Source: Byssochlamys sp. IMV 00236
Taxonomy: Eukaryota > Ascomycota > Eurotiomycetes > Eurotiales > Thermoascaceae
DNA length: 64,000 nt
Assembly (NCBI GenBank): GCA_001931875.2
Contig: MSJH02000792.1
Location: 336,734-400,733, forward strand
Direction: 5' to 3'
Under the pieces are notes generated by a model. It was not told the DNA's origin. It searched no databases and worked only from the letters and a program-made list of their open reading frames with translations. Both the position numbers and the translations under genes were made by a program. This document shows positions 43,148-56,720 of this stretch, in pieces. The first letter of the stretch is position 1, and each line of letters begins with the position of its first letter.

Positions 43148-45027
43148 TCAGAATCCCAAGTCACCACCATCTTCATCGAAATCCTCCGTGGCACTCATGT
43201 CTTCGTCACCATCCTCCAAACCCTGGAAAACCATGAATTTCTCATTCTTCGCGTCAGTCTCATCTGCGACGACGTTTCCATCTTGCACTTCACAGTCCTT
43301 GAGCACGGATTCACGGCCGATCTTGCTTCTACGGCCAACGACGCAGCCAGTCAGCTGACAGCGTTCACCGACCACAGCACCGTCCATAATCAGACAGCGG
43401 GTTAGCCGTGCTCCACTGGCAATGTGGCAGTTAGCACCAATAACAGTCTCCTTGATCACACACTTCTCTTCGACGGTGACATTCTCGGCAAGGAGACAGT
43501 CGCCCTTGGTCACCGTGCACCGCTGGGCAACACCCGCCGGATAAGCGATCTTCTGAGAATGGGCAAATGGGGATGCGGCTGTTCGACCAACTTCTTCGAT
43601 CGACTCGAGTTTCGCGAGGCGCAGAGAGACAGAGAGTAGAAGAGCGGAGTTGTCGACGCGTCTGATGAGGGGTGCAGAGGGCTGAGAGGGATGGACGTAG
43701 GCGAGGATTGGTGGGACAGTCAGGTCGCTTTTCTCTGAGGCGCCAGGAGTGGCATCTATACTAGAGTTGACTCGAGAAGCGAATCGCAGTTCATCGCGCG
43801 ATTTTTGTGCCCCAAGGTGCCCTATAGGGGGTCTTGAGCCTGCCTTTGTCGTGGTCATGGCCTGGAGATCAACTTCTTCCTCATGACTGTCATCGTCATG
43901 GCTACCACTTTCTCCAGTTCCATCGTCCTTCCCTTCCAAGATCTCTCTGAATCCCAGCTTGTCCGCCAGTCCTTTCTGCCATTCCGCCTTGGCCCACCAG
44001 CCGACCAGATCTTCGCTAACGCTCTCAAATCTTTCATTATGTTTCGCTATCTCCTTGATCCAATATGGGAAGATATAGATGTGCGCATCTCTGTAGGTCG
44101 TCAGCATTTTAACTTGCGCATTCCTCTTCACGAGCGAATGACGGAGTAGGAGGCCCTTGTTATCCTCCATCTTCTCTTTCAGACTGTCCATTGGCATAGC
44201 AAGCACCAGCTTCGATAGCCCAAATCTTATCGATACCGGCCCATCAGTCGGCGGGTATACGACAGGAGCCTCATCCGATTCTAATGGTGCTGTAGCGACA
44301 AAGTCTGTGACTTCACCTTTGACGCTCTCTTCCCTGTCTTTTGTCTGATACCAGACTCCCAATCCACCTCTGCGGCCTCCTTTTTCTCCACCCATTCCAA
44401 CAATCTTGGGTTCTCGTGCATTCAGATGATCCCTGCCAGTACCACCACCGAGAGCACCTTCTGTAACCATCCATGCTTCCAGGAGAGATTCTCCTGGGAT
44501 GTCACATATCAGATCGCATGGCAGCAGGATGAAATCCGACTTGATGCAGGCCTGTACTTCTGGTAGACGCAGAAGTTCGGCTGTTCCAGTGGTCAAGGTC
44601 AAGTCTGCCGGTGCAAGTACAGATGGAGACGGAGAAGGGAGAGACGTGAGATGTGGGTTCTGCGAGAGAGCAGCTTCCAACGGAGGCTGACTTTGGGGTG
44701 GAGTGATAAGGGTAATGTCTAGACAGAAGCAATCGCGTTAGGATTATGGGCCATCGATTAAAACAGCAATGTATATCCAATGGTAGTTGGCATTGAATAG
44801 CAACGATGGCTGCATGTTAATGCCTGTTTAAGGGACCTCTACTCACTTGTAATGCCCATCCTGTAACACCAGTCTAGTGGATACCAGACCATTGGGCGGT
44901 TTGCAATGGGGACAAGAGCCTTGGGGAATTCTTCAGGATTCGACGTGAACGTATTGAGCGAGACGCCAGGCCCACAAAGAATGAGGGCCTGGAAGCCCGT
45001 AGGAGGCACTGTGACAGGGTGTGGCAT
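43148..45027 (-). CDS. gcd1: Translation initiation factor eIF2B gamma subunit, 583 aa
   Basis: Exons 45027-44847 and 44718-43148 (128-bp intron, GTGAGT...GTCTAG). The N-terminus is a nucleotidyltransferase-like domain (FQALILCGPGVSLN, then EEFPKALVPIANRPMVWYPL), with DFILLPCDLICDIPGESLLEAW in exon 2. The C-terminal part (about 440-550) is a left-handed beta-helix of hexapeptide repeats (VEEKCVIKETVIGANCHIASGA in part), followed by an acidic tail. eIF2B exchanges GDP for GTP on eIF2 in the cytoplasm and is the target of the Gcn2 stress response; gamma and epsilon form the catalytic half. The domain order and length match yeast Gcd1 (578 aa). The start was set at the ATG 11 residues before FQALIL. 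Confidence 0.93.
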
Positions 45028-45617
45028 TTTCCCGCAGATGTCCCCTTGGACAGTAGACACTATCCTAGCAAGCTATTCGAAACAACTTCTGTTTGAATAC
45101 GGTCCGGAGAGCTGCAGGTATATGATTACCCTCCGAGGACGACCGCGATGAGGGGCAATGCCCACTTCTTAGTGTAGCCCTTAATAGGTGGGAGCAAATA
45201 AATGGATGATCACAGAGGAGGTATCCGGCCCATGCAACTAGTAGAGAGCTACTAACCCAGGAAACCAGAAACCACAGCCCAGCGAATCAATACCTATCGC
45301 GTACGAAGCCCGCTGACTCAATATCAAATCGCCAGACAAAATCATGATGCCAAGCCAGTCACGTGTCGATAGCGATTGATGACTCAGCGATGACCCGCCT
45401 CCGGATTTCTGGAACGAAACAAACGAGACAAACTGGTAAACAGGAGGGGAGCTCCAGCCACATGTTTCCGGCCTCACTGCCCGAGGCAGCCGAACCTTCT
45501 CTTCTCCTTTAATCATCTCGTTATTCCTTTATCAGGAAAGAAGGAGATGTTACCTTTCTGTTATACTGTCTCAGCCTTGCAGTGCGTATGATAGCCTAGC
45601 CCTTAGTTACCTGCCAA
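45028..45617. promoter_or_regulatory. Divergent promoter of eIF2B gamma and pex22
   Basis: 590 bp between two divergent genes, with TCACGTG at 45359-45365. No ORF is supported. Confidence 0.5.
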
Positions 45618-46975
45618 ATGTCGTATTCGTACTCTCACGAGACCCGTCGCCGCCGGCCAGCTGGGACGGGCTTTTCGGCCTCGGGAAGACGTACAGCGCT
45701 GGGGTACTGGGTGCCGCTCGCGCTTACGGTGACTGTCGCGACAATTGGACTTGCAGCTTGGATATGGAGCGAACGCAACGACGACGACGAGAATGATGGC
45801 GGTGACGGGGAATATCGCGGGGGTGAACATCAACCTCCGGAGTACGAGACTGTACCTCCGGGGGTTCCTGGTCAGGACTATGCCAGAACTACATCCACCG
45901 ATATTCGTGACCAAGATAGTGCTGGTATGATGGCACGCATGCAGGGCGCGCTGCGTCGCACGCCAAGCCCGCAGCAGATATTCGATGGTGCCAGCAGGAG
46001 AGTGGCAGCCAGTGTTGCCGCGGCCGGTGCTATGGTTGGAGGCGCGCTGACTTCCATCCGAGAGGAGGGAAGAGGGGACTTCGAAGACCATTCTCGGTGG
46101 TCCGAAGAGGTCAGCGCGAGAGAGAATACTGTGTCGCAATCAACAGCAGCAGGCCCAGCGATGAGCGGGGCTCTACCGACACGCGCAGTAGATGCGTCAA
46201 GCTCTCTTGCCAGGAGAAAGAAGACAGTGGCCATTGTTGTCTCTTCTGAATCATCTGATGATTCTGAAGACGCGGTTTCTGAACATGCTGTACGTTTCCT
46301 CTCACCGATATGATGCGTCTACTTCGCTCGCTAACCATGTCCTTACAGTCCATTCTTTCCCACCTTCCGGAACATGTCGATCCTGATGCCACCAGAGTCT
46401 TTGTTCTGATTTATGCGCCGGATCTGAAGCATTCAATCAGTAGTCAAAACTCTCTATCTAGGCCAGCCCCGTCAACTGCCTCATCTTATTCCAACATTGA
46501 ACCCGAAGAGGCAACGGCGTCGGGCGAGCTCCCTGACGCTGAACTGTCAACGGTCGAACCAAAGCCTACAGACGAGTTTGAAGGGGCCACTCCTTTCTTC
46601 AAGACTCTGTACCGTCAGGCTCAGACCCTAGTCGAGAAGGAGACCATGGTCATGCCGTTCAGCACGCGGACAGGCCATGTCCATTTGATCAGGCACCTAT
46701 CCCCGGATCTTGTTTACATTCAAGAGTCTCTTACTGGCAATGAAGGCGATGCCGTGCATCACATTTCTGGCTGGGTCAGACAGGTGGTAGTCGTGGTTGG
46801 CGATGAAGGGGGCCGTGGTGGTCTCATCGACAGTGATGACGAGTCGGCTCTTGGCGAAAAGAGTGAAAAGTGGTGGCAGAAGGAGGGTGTCACCGGCTTG
46901 GGCAAGCGCATCGATGTGGTCGATGTCCTGCGAACCGGAGACGACTGGAGACGGAGGGTCTCTGGTCAGGATTAA
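45618..46975 (+). CDS. pex22: Peroxin Pex22-like membrane protein, 432 aa
   Basis: Exons 45618-46289 and 46349-46975 (59-bp intron). After an Arg-rich N-terminus (HETRRRRPAGTGFSASGRR), one membrane helix spans about 28-50 (LGYWVPLALTVTVATIGLAAWIW). The rest is cytosolic: a disordered acidic segment, then an alpha/beta domain beginning KKTVAIVVSSE and continuing in exon 2 with SILSHLPEHVDPDATRVFVL and later RIDVVDVLRTGDDW. This plan matches Pex22, the peroxisomal membrane anchor that holds the ubiquitin-conjugating enzyme Pex4 and so supports recycling of the import receptor Pex5. I infer the identity from the layout and recalled fungal Pex22-like proteins; the family is poorly conserved. Confidence 0.7.
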
Positions 46976-47792
46976 TAAATTTTTATGATGATGAATCCGC
47001 GGGTTATGCTCCATCCTTCCCTCGGATATGGCTCTCTGGTTTTCGCTGATGATTGCTGTATTGATCTTTCCTTTAATTCCCCTCGATTTATGCACATAAC
47101 GCAACCTGTACTTTTGATGCTACTGGCGGTCTTTTCGAAAGTGACCCGTGCCTTTGTATTTTGATACCTTGTTCGTCTCCTAAAGATATAGCAATAATAT
47201 AAAAATTTAGGTAAACTTGATTGATTCATATACATATATGTATATATATTGCGCACGAGTTTGAGCGTTGTAGTGTAGTTGAGCTGTATTGAACTTTGGA
47301 CATTGATAGGTTCTGAGATCAAAAATATAAATAGATAAATATATCATCTATGCCTTATTGTCCTTCCTTACTCCAGATTCTAGACTTGAACTCCGGAGAA
47401 CCCCCGGGGCGTTTACCAGCCGAATGCGGATGGCACGTGACCGCATTACTGAGGCTCACGCGGGCTTGGCATCAAGAACCCCGTCACTCCATGGAGAGCC
47501 TCACCTTGAGTGCTCGGCTATTATCCATCGCTTCACCCTCTCTATATCTCGAACTCTCGATGGATTTCTGATTTCTGCCATCTAAACCCCTCATTACCCG
47601 GTTCCAGCCACCAGTTATCGCGGTGAGCTCGTCGTCGTGGACGCTGCCTCCCTTCCCCACATGTCTCGCGCGTCGGCAAGAACATCGAACTTCGGAGTAG
47701 AGGACTCGTCCTATACCGTCGCGCTGGCTTTCTTGTAAGTCGCAGACGAGCGCTGATAGTAGCGGCTGTGTCGCGCTGCCGGCATCGACAAC
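46976..47792. promoter_or_regulatory. Intergenic, pex22 3' flank and spt20 promoter
   Basis: 817 bp. The left part is AT-rich 3' flank. CACGTGAC is at 47434-47441. The last 150 bp are GC-richer and probably the spt20 leader. Confidence 0.45.
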
Positions 47793-50747
47793 ATGGCCAC
47801 CGCGGTTTCTAAACCCGCCTCTCAGCCCCCGAAGATGAAGCGCCCCCCGCCTTTCGTTCAGACAGGGGGGGTTAACGGCGTTAAACCCTCGCAGCCATCA
47901 GCATCACCTTCCTCCTCATCTAAGCGTCTTCCTGGTGCTGGTCAACCTGCTTTGTCGAGTTCTGCCGGGGGTTCTGCGGTGAATGGCGCGAACAATCGGT
48001 CAATTCAGCGGCCGAAGAAGGAGATGCCGAAACCGAACGAGCCCGCATCACGTTTACAGAGACCCTCGACTAGGACATCTGTGGCGGAAGCTGATCGCCG
48101 CGTCTCCAAGAAGTTCCCTGAGCCATATGGTTTGTCTTACGGCCATACAGTCATTGGTTTGAAGTGGTATGCTGATATACATGATCGAAAGTGAAAACAA
48201 CTTCGTACATCCTGAAGAAGTATTCGAAATGTCCTCCTTCGCTCATAATACATCTTCATCCCACACATTTCCGATTCGATCAGCAGGATGGTAGCTTCCC
48301 ATACAACTCTGAGATGAAAGTCATCATCGAACATATCCGAGCTGGGACTGTCCCCCATGACATGCTGGAGGAATTACTTAGGGCCGGCGTCAGGTTCTAT
48401 GAAGGTAGAATTGAACACCAACCTTCCATGAAATAGTATTAGTGCTTACATGGTTCCAGGCTGTCTCATAGTGCGCGTTGTGGATCACAAGTCAGTGTCC
48501 GCTCAAACAAGCAAGACATCCAGCTCCACCACCGATGAGAATAATTCTCCGTTTTCTATACACAACTATAACCAACATGTCACTCCCTCACCCTATGTCC
48601 CATATCCGAAACAGAACCAAATCACCCCGGAGAAGACAGACGGCAAGTCTTCGGGTGCAGTGGGTAATGGGACAGACGCGAAGACCAATGGCGATTCTGC
48701 GGCCAACGGTGGGAAGCAGTCTGAATCCGGTAGCAGGACACCCGAGAAACAGGCTGCTGCGAAACCTAGAGTCTTCACTACGGTCTTACATCCGACTCCG
48801 CGCTCCCTGTATGCGGAACTGACGCTGCTCTCCACGACTCCGGACCCCAGGGCCGTGAATAAGAAACAGGCTGCTCCTAATGGAGCATCGCGTACTCCAT
48901 CGACTTCCGCTGCTGGCCCTCAGCCATCTCCGTTATCGACCAATACAACGGATCGGGGCCCTCCCGCCAAGAGACAGAAGATGCTCGTGGAACCTCATGA
49001 GCTCCACGAATGCGAGTCTAAACTCGTAAGGGCATTAGCCCCTCCGCTCTTCTTGGATCCAGTGGATAGCCTCGATGCGGCCCAAGATCTACTCAAATTT
49101 CTTGAGAGTCCGCTTCACCGTGACAGCCCGCCCTCTCCTAAGACAAGGAAACGGACCGTGGCTGAACTTGCTGCGGACGAGGCGTTGGCTGCTGAAGAAG
49201 AGCGATTCATGCTTATCATGGATGAGCGACTTGAACCCACTGTCTCGGCAGCTGCTGGTGCTGCAAAAACGGCTGCTGTCGATGATGCAGGTGGTGTTGC
49301 ACCTTTCGAGCCTCGTTTCTCTAGATTCAAGACTCTGGAAAATATCCGCATGCAGCATGAGGAGAAGGAAAAACGAGAGCACGAACGGAAGCTTCAGCAA
49401 GATCATATTAAGAGGCAGCAGCAAGAGCAAGAAAGAGAGCGACGCAGAGCTATGGAACAACGGCAGGCGGAAGAGCACGCCAAAGAAGAGGCTCGGCGAC
49501 AGCAACTTGCTGCTCAGCAAGCGCAGGCTCAGCTTGCAGCGCAACAACAGAATAGGCACGCCATGGCGCAGGCTAATGGCATAGGTCAGGTGTCCCAAGG
49601 ACCGCAATCGTCTCCCGTAGTCCGGAATCAGACACCTCATAATACTTCATCCCCGCTGGTTGGAAGTTCCATGGGAACTCAAGCTGGGGTTCCAATGACT
49701 ATGACAGCTTCCGCGCAAGGTGCTGGCAGTCCCCCAAGACCGCCTTCAGCTTTGCAGCATGCTCACCCTGGTGTTATGGCCCATCCTATGGCTGCATCGA
49801 GAAGCCAGCAAAGCCAAAGCAGAAACGGGACTCCTCAGATGACCCATGGTACACCTTCTATGTCTCAAGCTACACCCGTTATGCGCAATGCTACTCCTAC
49901 CCAGCGGATGAGTCATGGCAGCCCGAATGCTTCCAGTATGGCGCAGACACCAGTGATGGGTCACGCTATGATGGGCACACCGCAGATGAGCAACGGCATG
50001 GGCTTGACTCCCCAGCAACAGCAGCTGCTGATCCAGCAGAGACAACAGCAATTACTTGCGCAACAGGGGCATCTCGGACACGGGCAGTTTACCCCGCAGC
50101 AGATTGCACAGATGCAGGCAAATGTGCATGCTCAGCAGAATATCCAGTCTCACCAGCAGCACATGATGCAGCCGCACCAACAGCAGCAGAATCAGCACCA
50201 CCAGCAACAGCAACAGCACAATGCTTCGATGCAGAAGTTGCAAAACCAGCAAGCATATCAAGCACAGCTGATGCGTGCCCAACTTGTTCAGATGCAGATG
50301 GCCCAGCAGCAGCAAGGACATCCTGGCCAACAGCAACATCACCAGGGAAGCCCGCCTCAAATGACCCCTCAGCAGCAACAGCAGCAGCAGATGCTTCTCA
50401 ATGCAGCTCAAGCCAATGGTGGCCACCTGCCGCAAAACTTCCAAGGTATGGCCATGAACCAGCGTTATCAACAGCTGTATCAGCAACGGCTTCTTCGCCT
50501 TCGTCAAGAAATGGCTCAGAGGTACATGCCCGAGTATGGGCCGCCTACTCAGTATCCGCCACAAATCGCCCAACAATATGGGCCTGGACTGGAGAGGAGC
50601 GCGCGGTCCTGGGTGCACGAGTTGATGCGAAGAGAGCGCGAGTCCAGTCAACAGCAACAGCAACGCGCTTCGCAAGTTGCAGCTGTCCAGGCGCAGGTGA
50701 TACAACAACAGCAACGGAATATGATGCACGGCGGAATGGGCAAATGA
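47793..50747 (+). CDS. spt20: SAGA complex subunit Spt20, 945 aa
   Basis: Exons 47793-48129, 48192-48404 and 48460-50747, both introns checked for frame. The Spt20 domain runs across the joins from about residue 105 to 195: KYSKCPPSLIIHLHPTHFRF, then PYNSEMKVIIEHIRAGTVP, HDMLEELLRAGVRFYEGCLI and VRVVDHKS. The remaining 700 residues are low complexity, with a charged coiled coil (about 500-580) and a long Gln/His/Met-rich region typical of fungal transcription cofactors. Spt20 holds together SAGA, the nuclear histone acetyltransferase complex that recruits TBP to stress-regulated promoters. The poly-Gln tracts are also microsatellites and likely vary between strains. The ATG before MATAVSKPASQ is the first in frame. 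Confidence 0.92.
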
Positions 50748-52250
50748 GCTTTTCCTCATTTTTCTTCGGAAAATGGTTCAGTCCGTGGTCGTCCTATAAC
50801 ATTTATAGTTTCGCCTTTTTATTGGAGGGTCTGAGGTAGGAGTTATGGTGACTCCACATGCGGTTCATGCTTTCTGTCTTTTGGGGAATGTACTCTTCAT
50901 GCCCAATGAGGCCGGCGTCTTGTTATCTCAGTTTTTGACGTTGTCTTTGATGCGGTGTTTATGTGAGTCAAGGATCCTCTGTTTTCATTGCTTTAACGGC
51001 TTGTAAGATTCGGACCAAGGCAGGGAAGGCTAAGCCGCGGGTAAGATATGATACCACTTTGCATAGGGCTCCTTCAGTTTGCTTGTCCGAAGATGATATT
51101 TCGACTTCTATGTGCTTCTCAAAAATATTTATCTTTTCCGTGTGTTTGGTGCTCAAGACAGTTATTGGGAGAAACTAAGATTGATGAAGGCAGCGGAAGG
51201 CTTCACTAACAACAAATAATCAAGTCAGGCTATTCGTACGATTGGAAGAATGATTCTCCCTGAATATGTCTGCAATTTCAAGCTTTATCGATTCGTCTCG
51301 AAAGTGCTGTGTTTCGTTGTCTTTTTCTGTTTCTTTCCCTTCCTTCGCTTCTCTCACCCTAGGTTCTTGCGCCTTCGGTGATCATTTCTTTCTTTCTTTT
51401 CCTCTTTTCTATTAAAATACTTTATTATGCATTTACCTCGCACCTGCTGCCGTCTTGTCTGCATGGGTTAATGAAGCAAATATTGATAACCCGGTTCATG
51501 AGCATCAGGTGGTCTGCATGTACGTAAGTAAGTGAGATTCTGGAACAGTAGAAATGCCATGCCTGTATATTTCGAAACTACAGATCTTTCCTTTTGATCG
51601 GTGCATGAGCTTATAATTGGACCAAACTGTCAACTGCTGCCAGTGCGTTGCCTCTAGCCACTAACTAATAAGTGCCAAAATGTTTGGATGTCATGGCATC
51701 GTGAGAAATATCGAGGCATATTCAGAGCACAGCCGTTTCCCAGAGATCAAGTCTGAGGAGAAGACGAAGATAGATAGAAAGAGACATGGATTTCTTCTCA
51801 AGAAAGAGTGCAATATAGAGAATGTCAGTTCATCGATCATTCGAGGATATGTATGTGTGTATTGTACTTCGTTCTATCTCACGAACTCATCGACTCGAAT
51901 TACCACGGAAGTCCCTGGCCTTCCTCGCCATCCAACAAAGGAAACAAGGAAAAAGAGAGCTATCCAATAGGACAAATTCCCACATCGTTTTCCTCCCTCT
52001 ACACAGTAATAGTACTACTAAGACACTCTCCCAAAAGAATTACTAAAAGCAAGGACGCAAGAAAGATCTCTCTCAAGAGTCGCGTCTCGCGAACCAGACA
52101 GACACGACCCCATCATCTATTGAGGAAATCAAATAATCAATTTAACAAAGTACGCGTTTTCGCGATTTCCGATCTTCCCGAAACTAGATCAATTATTCAG
52201 AGAGAAATCAGAAAATGGGGGGGGCAGTCTCCGATCGATCTTGTTGCCAA

Positions 52251-52270
52251 GGCAGGCAGGCAGGCAGGGG
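52251..52270. repeat. Short GGCA tandem repeat
   Basis: Four copies of GGCA followed by GGGG. A simple microsatellite. Confidence 0.85.
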
Positions 52271-55200
52271 CTAAAGTAATACTTACAGTAAGTACACAGG
52301 TGGGAGGGAAAGGGAAAAAGGGTCTGAGCTTACTTAGGGCAAAGGAAACCGAACCGACAGAACTGAGGATCAAGAAAAACTTGGAAAGATGATGATGATA
52401 GAGGCTCGAGTTCTCTCTGTAGATCTGGCTGGCTGGTCTCTAAAGATGGTAGTTAGTTAGTTTAGAACCTACACCTGGAAGAAGTACCAAAATAGGATAC
52501 TTGACGCCAGCCACCCGTACATATATACTTTAGCTTTACTTTTCGACTTGTATACTTCCTATTACTACTACTACCGCCCCTCTAGCAATAGTACTCTATC
52601 TATTTACCTACTTAGATCGTGAATGACGTCGTAGTGCCTTTTTCTTCTGTAATTATTTTTCTTTTTTCGGTCCTTCTCATCCGAAAAAAAAAAGGCGCAG
52701 TTGCACGTACCTGGCTGCAGAATCTAACCGTCCCCACTGATCTCCCTCTCTGCATATCTGTAATAGATAACTGGGAAAAAGAGGGTGTGGCTTGATCTAT
52801 TCAACTTTCTGAAGATTCTATCTTTATTTGGCAAGATGGTTTATCGTTGTTCGGTGCCCGTTGTTGGGAGGGCAGAGGGGATGAGGCGCCGAAATGCAAG
52901 GGGTTGCGAAAATATAAGATGTTTAACGGCTTGGAGGAACTTTTGTGATAAGACACCCACCCACGATAATAATCTGCTGTATCTAGCCTAGTCGATTTTA
53001 CGTACGAGTATTGTACTGGATTGGTGAGAGAAGGAGAAAAATAGAGAATAGAGAGTTTGGTAAATATATGGCGATGGGTTGTGGCCGCATCATGCTAATG
53101 GTGTTGTGAGGTTACAGTTTTGGGGGGGCTTATCGAGTATTTTCGGCGTATATCGACGATGAAATTGTAAGCTTTTGCCTTAGGGCTTGCTTTTCCTTTC
53201 AGGTCTACAACCGATTGGAAGCTACAGGCTCGCTTCCCTAGGTTGTTGTTGGATCGACCGATGCACCTGTGCCCGGGTTGACCTGCAGCTATGTCTTTGG
53301 CGGTAATAGTGGATATATTATAGATACAACTTGCAGTCTTGGGACGATAATCGGCAAATGTAACTATGAAGGTAGAAGAGGGTTATCTGATGAGACGCAT
53401 GTCCGTTTTTGGGATCGATGTTCGCTGCGAATGATATTGGATCGACTGCTAGTTTTGCAACAGACCCCTGCCTTATGATGATCATCAGATGACCCTCTGG
53501 GGCCAATGAATAGAAGAGATGTTTCAAGGCCAGAATCTGCTTGGTAGGGATTTGCATCTCTATTGTCTGTACCTGCAGAAATCTTGCAGCTGGATTTGGT
53601 ACGTGTATGGAATAGACCCGCAATAGGTTTCAGTCTCAAAGCTTCGACTCGAACAACCATCTTCTACTTCGTGCGAGCTGAATTGGGAATATGTATGCTC
53701 GCGTACCTGCATCCTGATCTTAGCTGGGAGGGACTATTCACATACTATGCCATTTGATGTCAATTATTGACATAACCGGTAGACATGTAGCTTAGCTATC
53801 CAGCGACTGACTTATCTACCTATTATCTTTCCCGCTGTGGACCTTTGAGAAGCCTCACCAAGAAACTTCCCTAATGGACGAAGATCTGACAGGCTCTCAG
53901 CAGACACAAGCTATTGCGCAGGCAGTGACTAAGCTTATGTTGATTCGAGATTCGTGTTGGACAACCGGACTCGTTCTAGGTGGGCAAAGCCAACACTCGC
54001 CACCACATGAGAGTACCTAGAAGGAACCTATTCTCTGATCATTTCCTTGTAGGGAGAAACTAGTAGCCCTGTGGCTACACAGTATGGTTTCCTTTCTTAT
54101 CCATCCCTGTATTGTTTTCCTGTCTCACAATTGCTATGGGAACCTGTGAGTTTAACACCCTCCATGGGGAAGATCACGGGGCCTCATGTCTTGCACACGC
54201 AGGAAAGCTCAGTTATACCAAGCAATGAGGCACTACTCACTCATGCGAACACGAGATATGAGCGGAGAAAAGTCAAACAACTATGAGAATATCGGGGTCC
54301 GATCAGTGCTCGCACACAGCGCCATCGCCTGCTAGACGGATGTTACTTGTACACCCGGCGACGGCGTTGCTCAAACAGCTTCCTGTTTATTATAGATTAA
54401 GAGAAAAGAAAAAAAAAATCTGGTATAGATGCTGTGTCTGCGGCGAGTGGAGTGGAATATCTTAGACCTTAAGATACTCTCTCTATATGCGGATTAGCAC
54501 CGGCCAAGAGATGGGAAGTGGCTCCGCTTCGTTGAGCGAGCAGGCGCGAGTGAGTCAATTTTCGAGAGTTTAGCTATAGGTCTCTCTATAAAAATGATAG
54601 AATTTTGTAGTTAGTAGAAACGATCCAGTTGCACGTCCTCAATAGTCCCCAAATCCCAGATACCAGTGTCGTCATTTGGCTCGGCGCAGGCGTCGCAGTT
54701 GCTACAGTTTCTGTCCTTCCTGGAGGCTCAACTTTGATCCTAACCATTCCCCCAAAGCACCGATATGATGAAACTGCCCTATCCGGACGAATGGGACAAA
54801 TGGCACGTTGCGCACGAACCGATGCGGAAGCTAGAGAGTGTGCACGGGCAGCTCAGCCTGAGACAGAATGCCTGATGAATGGAATAGATCGAAAAGATAG
54901 TGGCTAAGTGGGCAAAGAGCAGATGAAACGACATCTTCGGTACCGAGGCGCAGAGGGATCGAGTCTGGAGATGGTAGCAGTCGTTCTCTGTTTGACAGCT
55001 TATTGGTTATTGGTGTCTTGTTCCGTCCCAGCACGCTGGTACAAGCGAAAGAGGAACAGATTTTGCCAGGGCAGCAGATGCCCCTTGCTGAGACCAGTCC
55101 TCTGCTGCAGGGGGATGCGACAAATATTGGCCGTAATTGGGTGAGATCGTCCTATTATTGTCAATGAGTAATTGACTGACTAGAGTTAGTACTATAGCAC

Positions 55201-56690
55201 AGAATAGCTTCCCAAAACTTCGACACGAAATGCTAGAAAGGACAAAGAAAGAAAAACTGGAATTTTTAGAATAATAATCCCCACTGTCGAGACTGATCAA
55301 AAAACGTGGATGAGCACTATGAGCCTAGCGGCCTGCGAACAAGTCGTTCATGCACTGGAATGACAAATGTCACGATTAGGTTCGGAGCTTTTCTTATTCG
55401 CTTCCGGGTGTCAGATCCCAAAAGCACAGAAGGAGAGTTATCAGCCAATCAAATAGGCTGAACGGCCAAAATCCGGCACAGATAGAGATCCAGGTTAGCT
55501 GCGTGACCCAGGATCTGGGTCCGGCAGCCCGGACAGTAGTTTTAGTCAAGTCCATCCAAACTAGCGCACCACTCGGTCGGAGAGCTTGCGGCCATGAAAG
55601 ATGGTGAGACGAAGTATACTACGGAGTACTAGTACTGAAAAGAGGGGTATGTTGTAGTAAGTAGTGGCCGTGCGTGGACCACCGCCTGGAAAGTGGATTG
55701 ATCCAAGGCTGTGGATTGGGGTCTGCGAGAGTCCCAGCCTCAGTTGATAATACCCGCGTGGAGACGTGAGTCGACTCCAAGACTCCAAAGAGTCCAAACA
55801 GATGGATGACGATAAAAATCCGAGGCTACGTAGATACGGGCCTTCCGAACTGGGCCCGGCAGAAGAAGCCGTCTTCCCGTCCCGCGAGCAAGTCCGAGAG
55901 CGCTCCGCCTCCGCACCATCTAGGGTTGTACCATGGTAGCGGCTCGTAAGAAGACTCGGTTGAAGTTGATATATCAACATATCGTAGGAGCCTAGGATCA
56001 GTTTAACATTATAGAGGGGTAGTAGGACAAAGGACACAGAATGACCAATGGCGTCCTCTTGCGAGCTTCGTCAAGAACAGCCAAACATCGCGCACTGGAT
56101 TAACGAGAAATCACAGGCGAGGGCTGAAAAAAAAGAAGTTCAGATCTGACCACTTTATTCCGGGGACTGTACCATAGTTAATATGACCAGTAAATGCAAG
56201 CAGAAAGCCCATGGCGGGGTATTATTATTCGCATTGAAGCAGCTCTTACGCCGGCAAGAAGGTTCGCATGAAGTTCGCATGATATGGCGTGCCCCTCAAG
56301 AGAACAAGTGTTGGCACTGGCAGGGTCCGATTATCCCGGAGACGGGCCGTCAACCTTGAACAGTGGAGGCGAACTCGCAACCATGGTAATTGCTGAAGAC
56401 TAATCTGAACAGAGTAGATATTTACCTGCCTCAATTTTCGACGTGACAGGTGCCAGGCAGTTGGTCTAGAGCTGCTAAGGTCGTAAGCGATCACAAAATC
56501 TGACGCAGTCTTTGGTGCTAGCATGAGCGTTGGAAAAAAAGAGCCAGCAGCACGCAATGTTCGTAATATCACATACCAGATGCTTTCCTGAGGCCAGTTA
56601 CATGCAAGCCCAGCGCGACAATAAGCACACGATGCAGGATGGTTCGTGGTGGATGGTAATAATATTTACATAGCAGATGCAGGGACCGGA

Positions 56691-56720
56691 GAGATGAGAG
56701 ATGAGAGATGAGAGATGAGA
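56691..56720. repeat. 7-bp tandem repeat GAGATGA, 4.3 copies
   Basis: Four exact copies plus GA in the region upstream of brlA. The same bases read as repeated GATGAGA units. Confidence 0.95.

Noticed and set aside
51808..52392. Plus-strand 194-aa open frame upstream of brlA
   Set aside because: Ser/Lys/Arg-biased composition over purine-rich repeats, no domain, no homologue I can recall, and several competing frames. Not supported as a gene.
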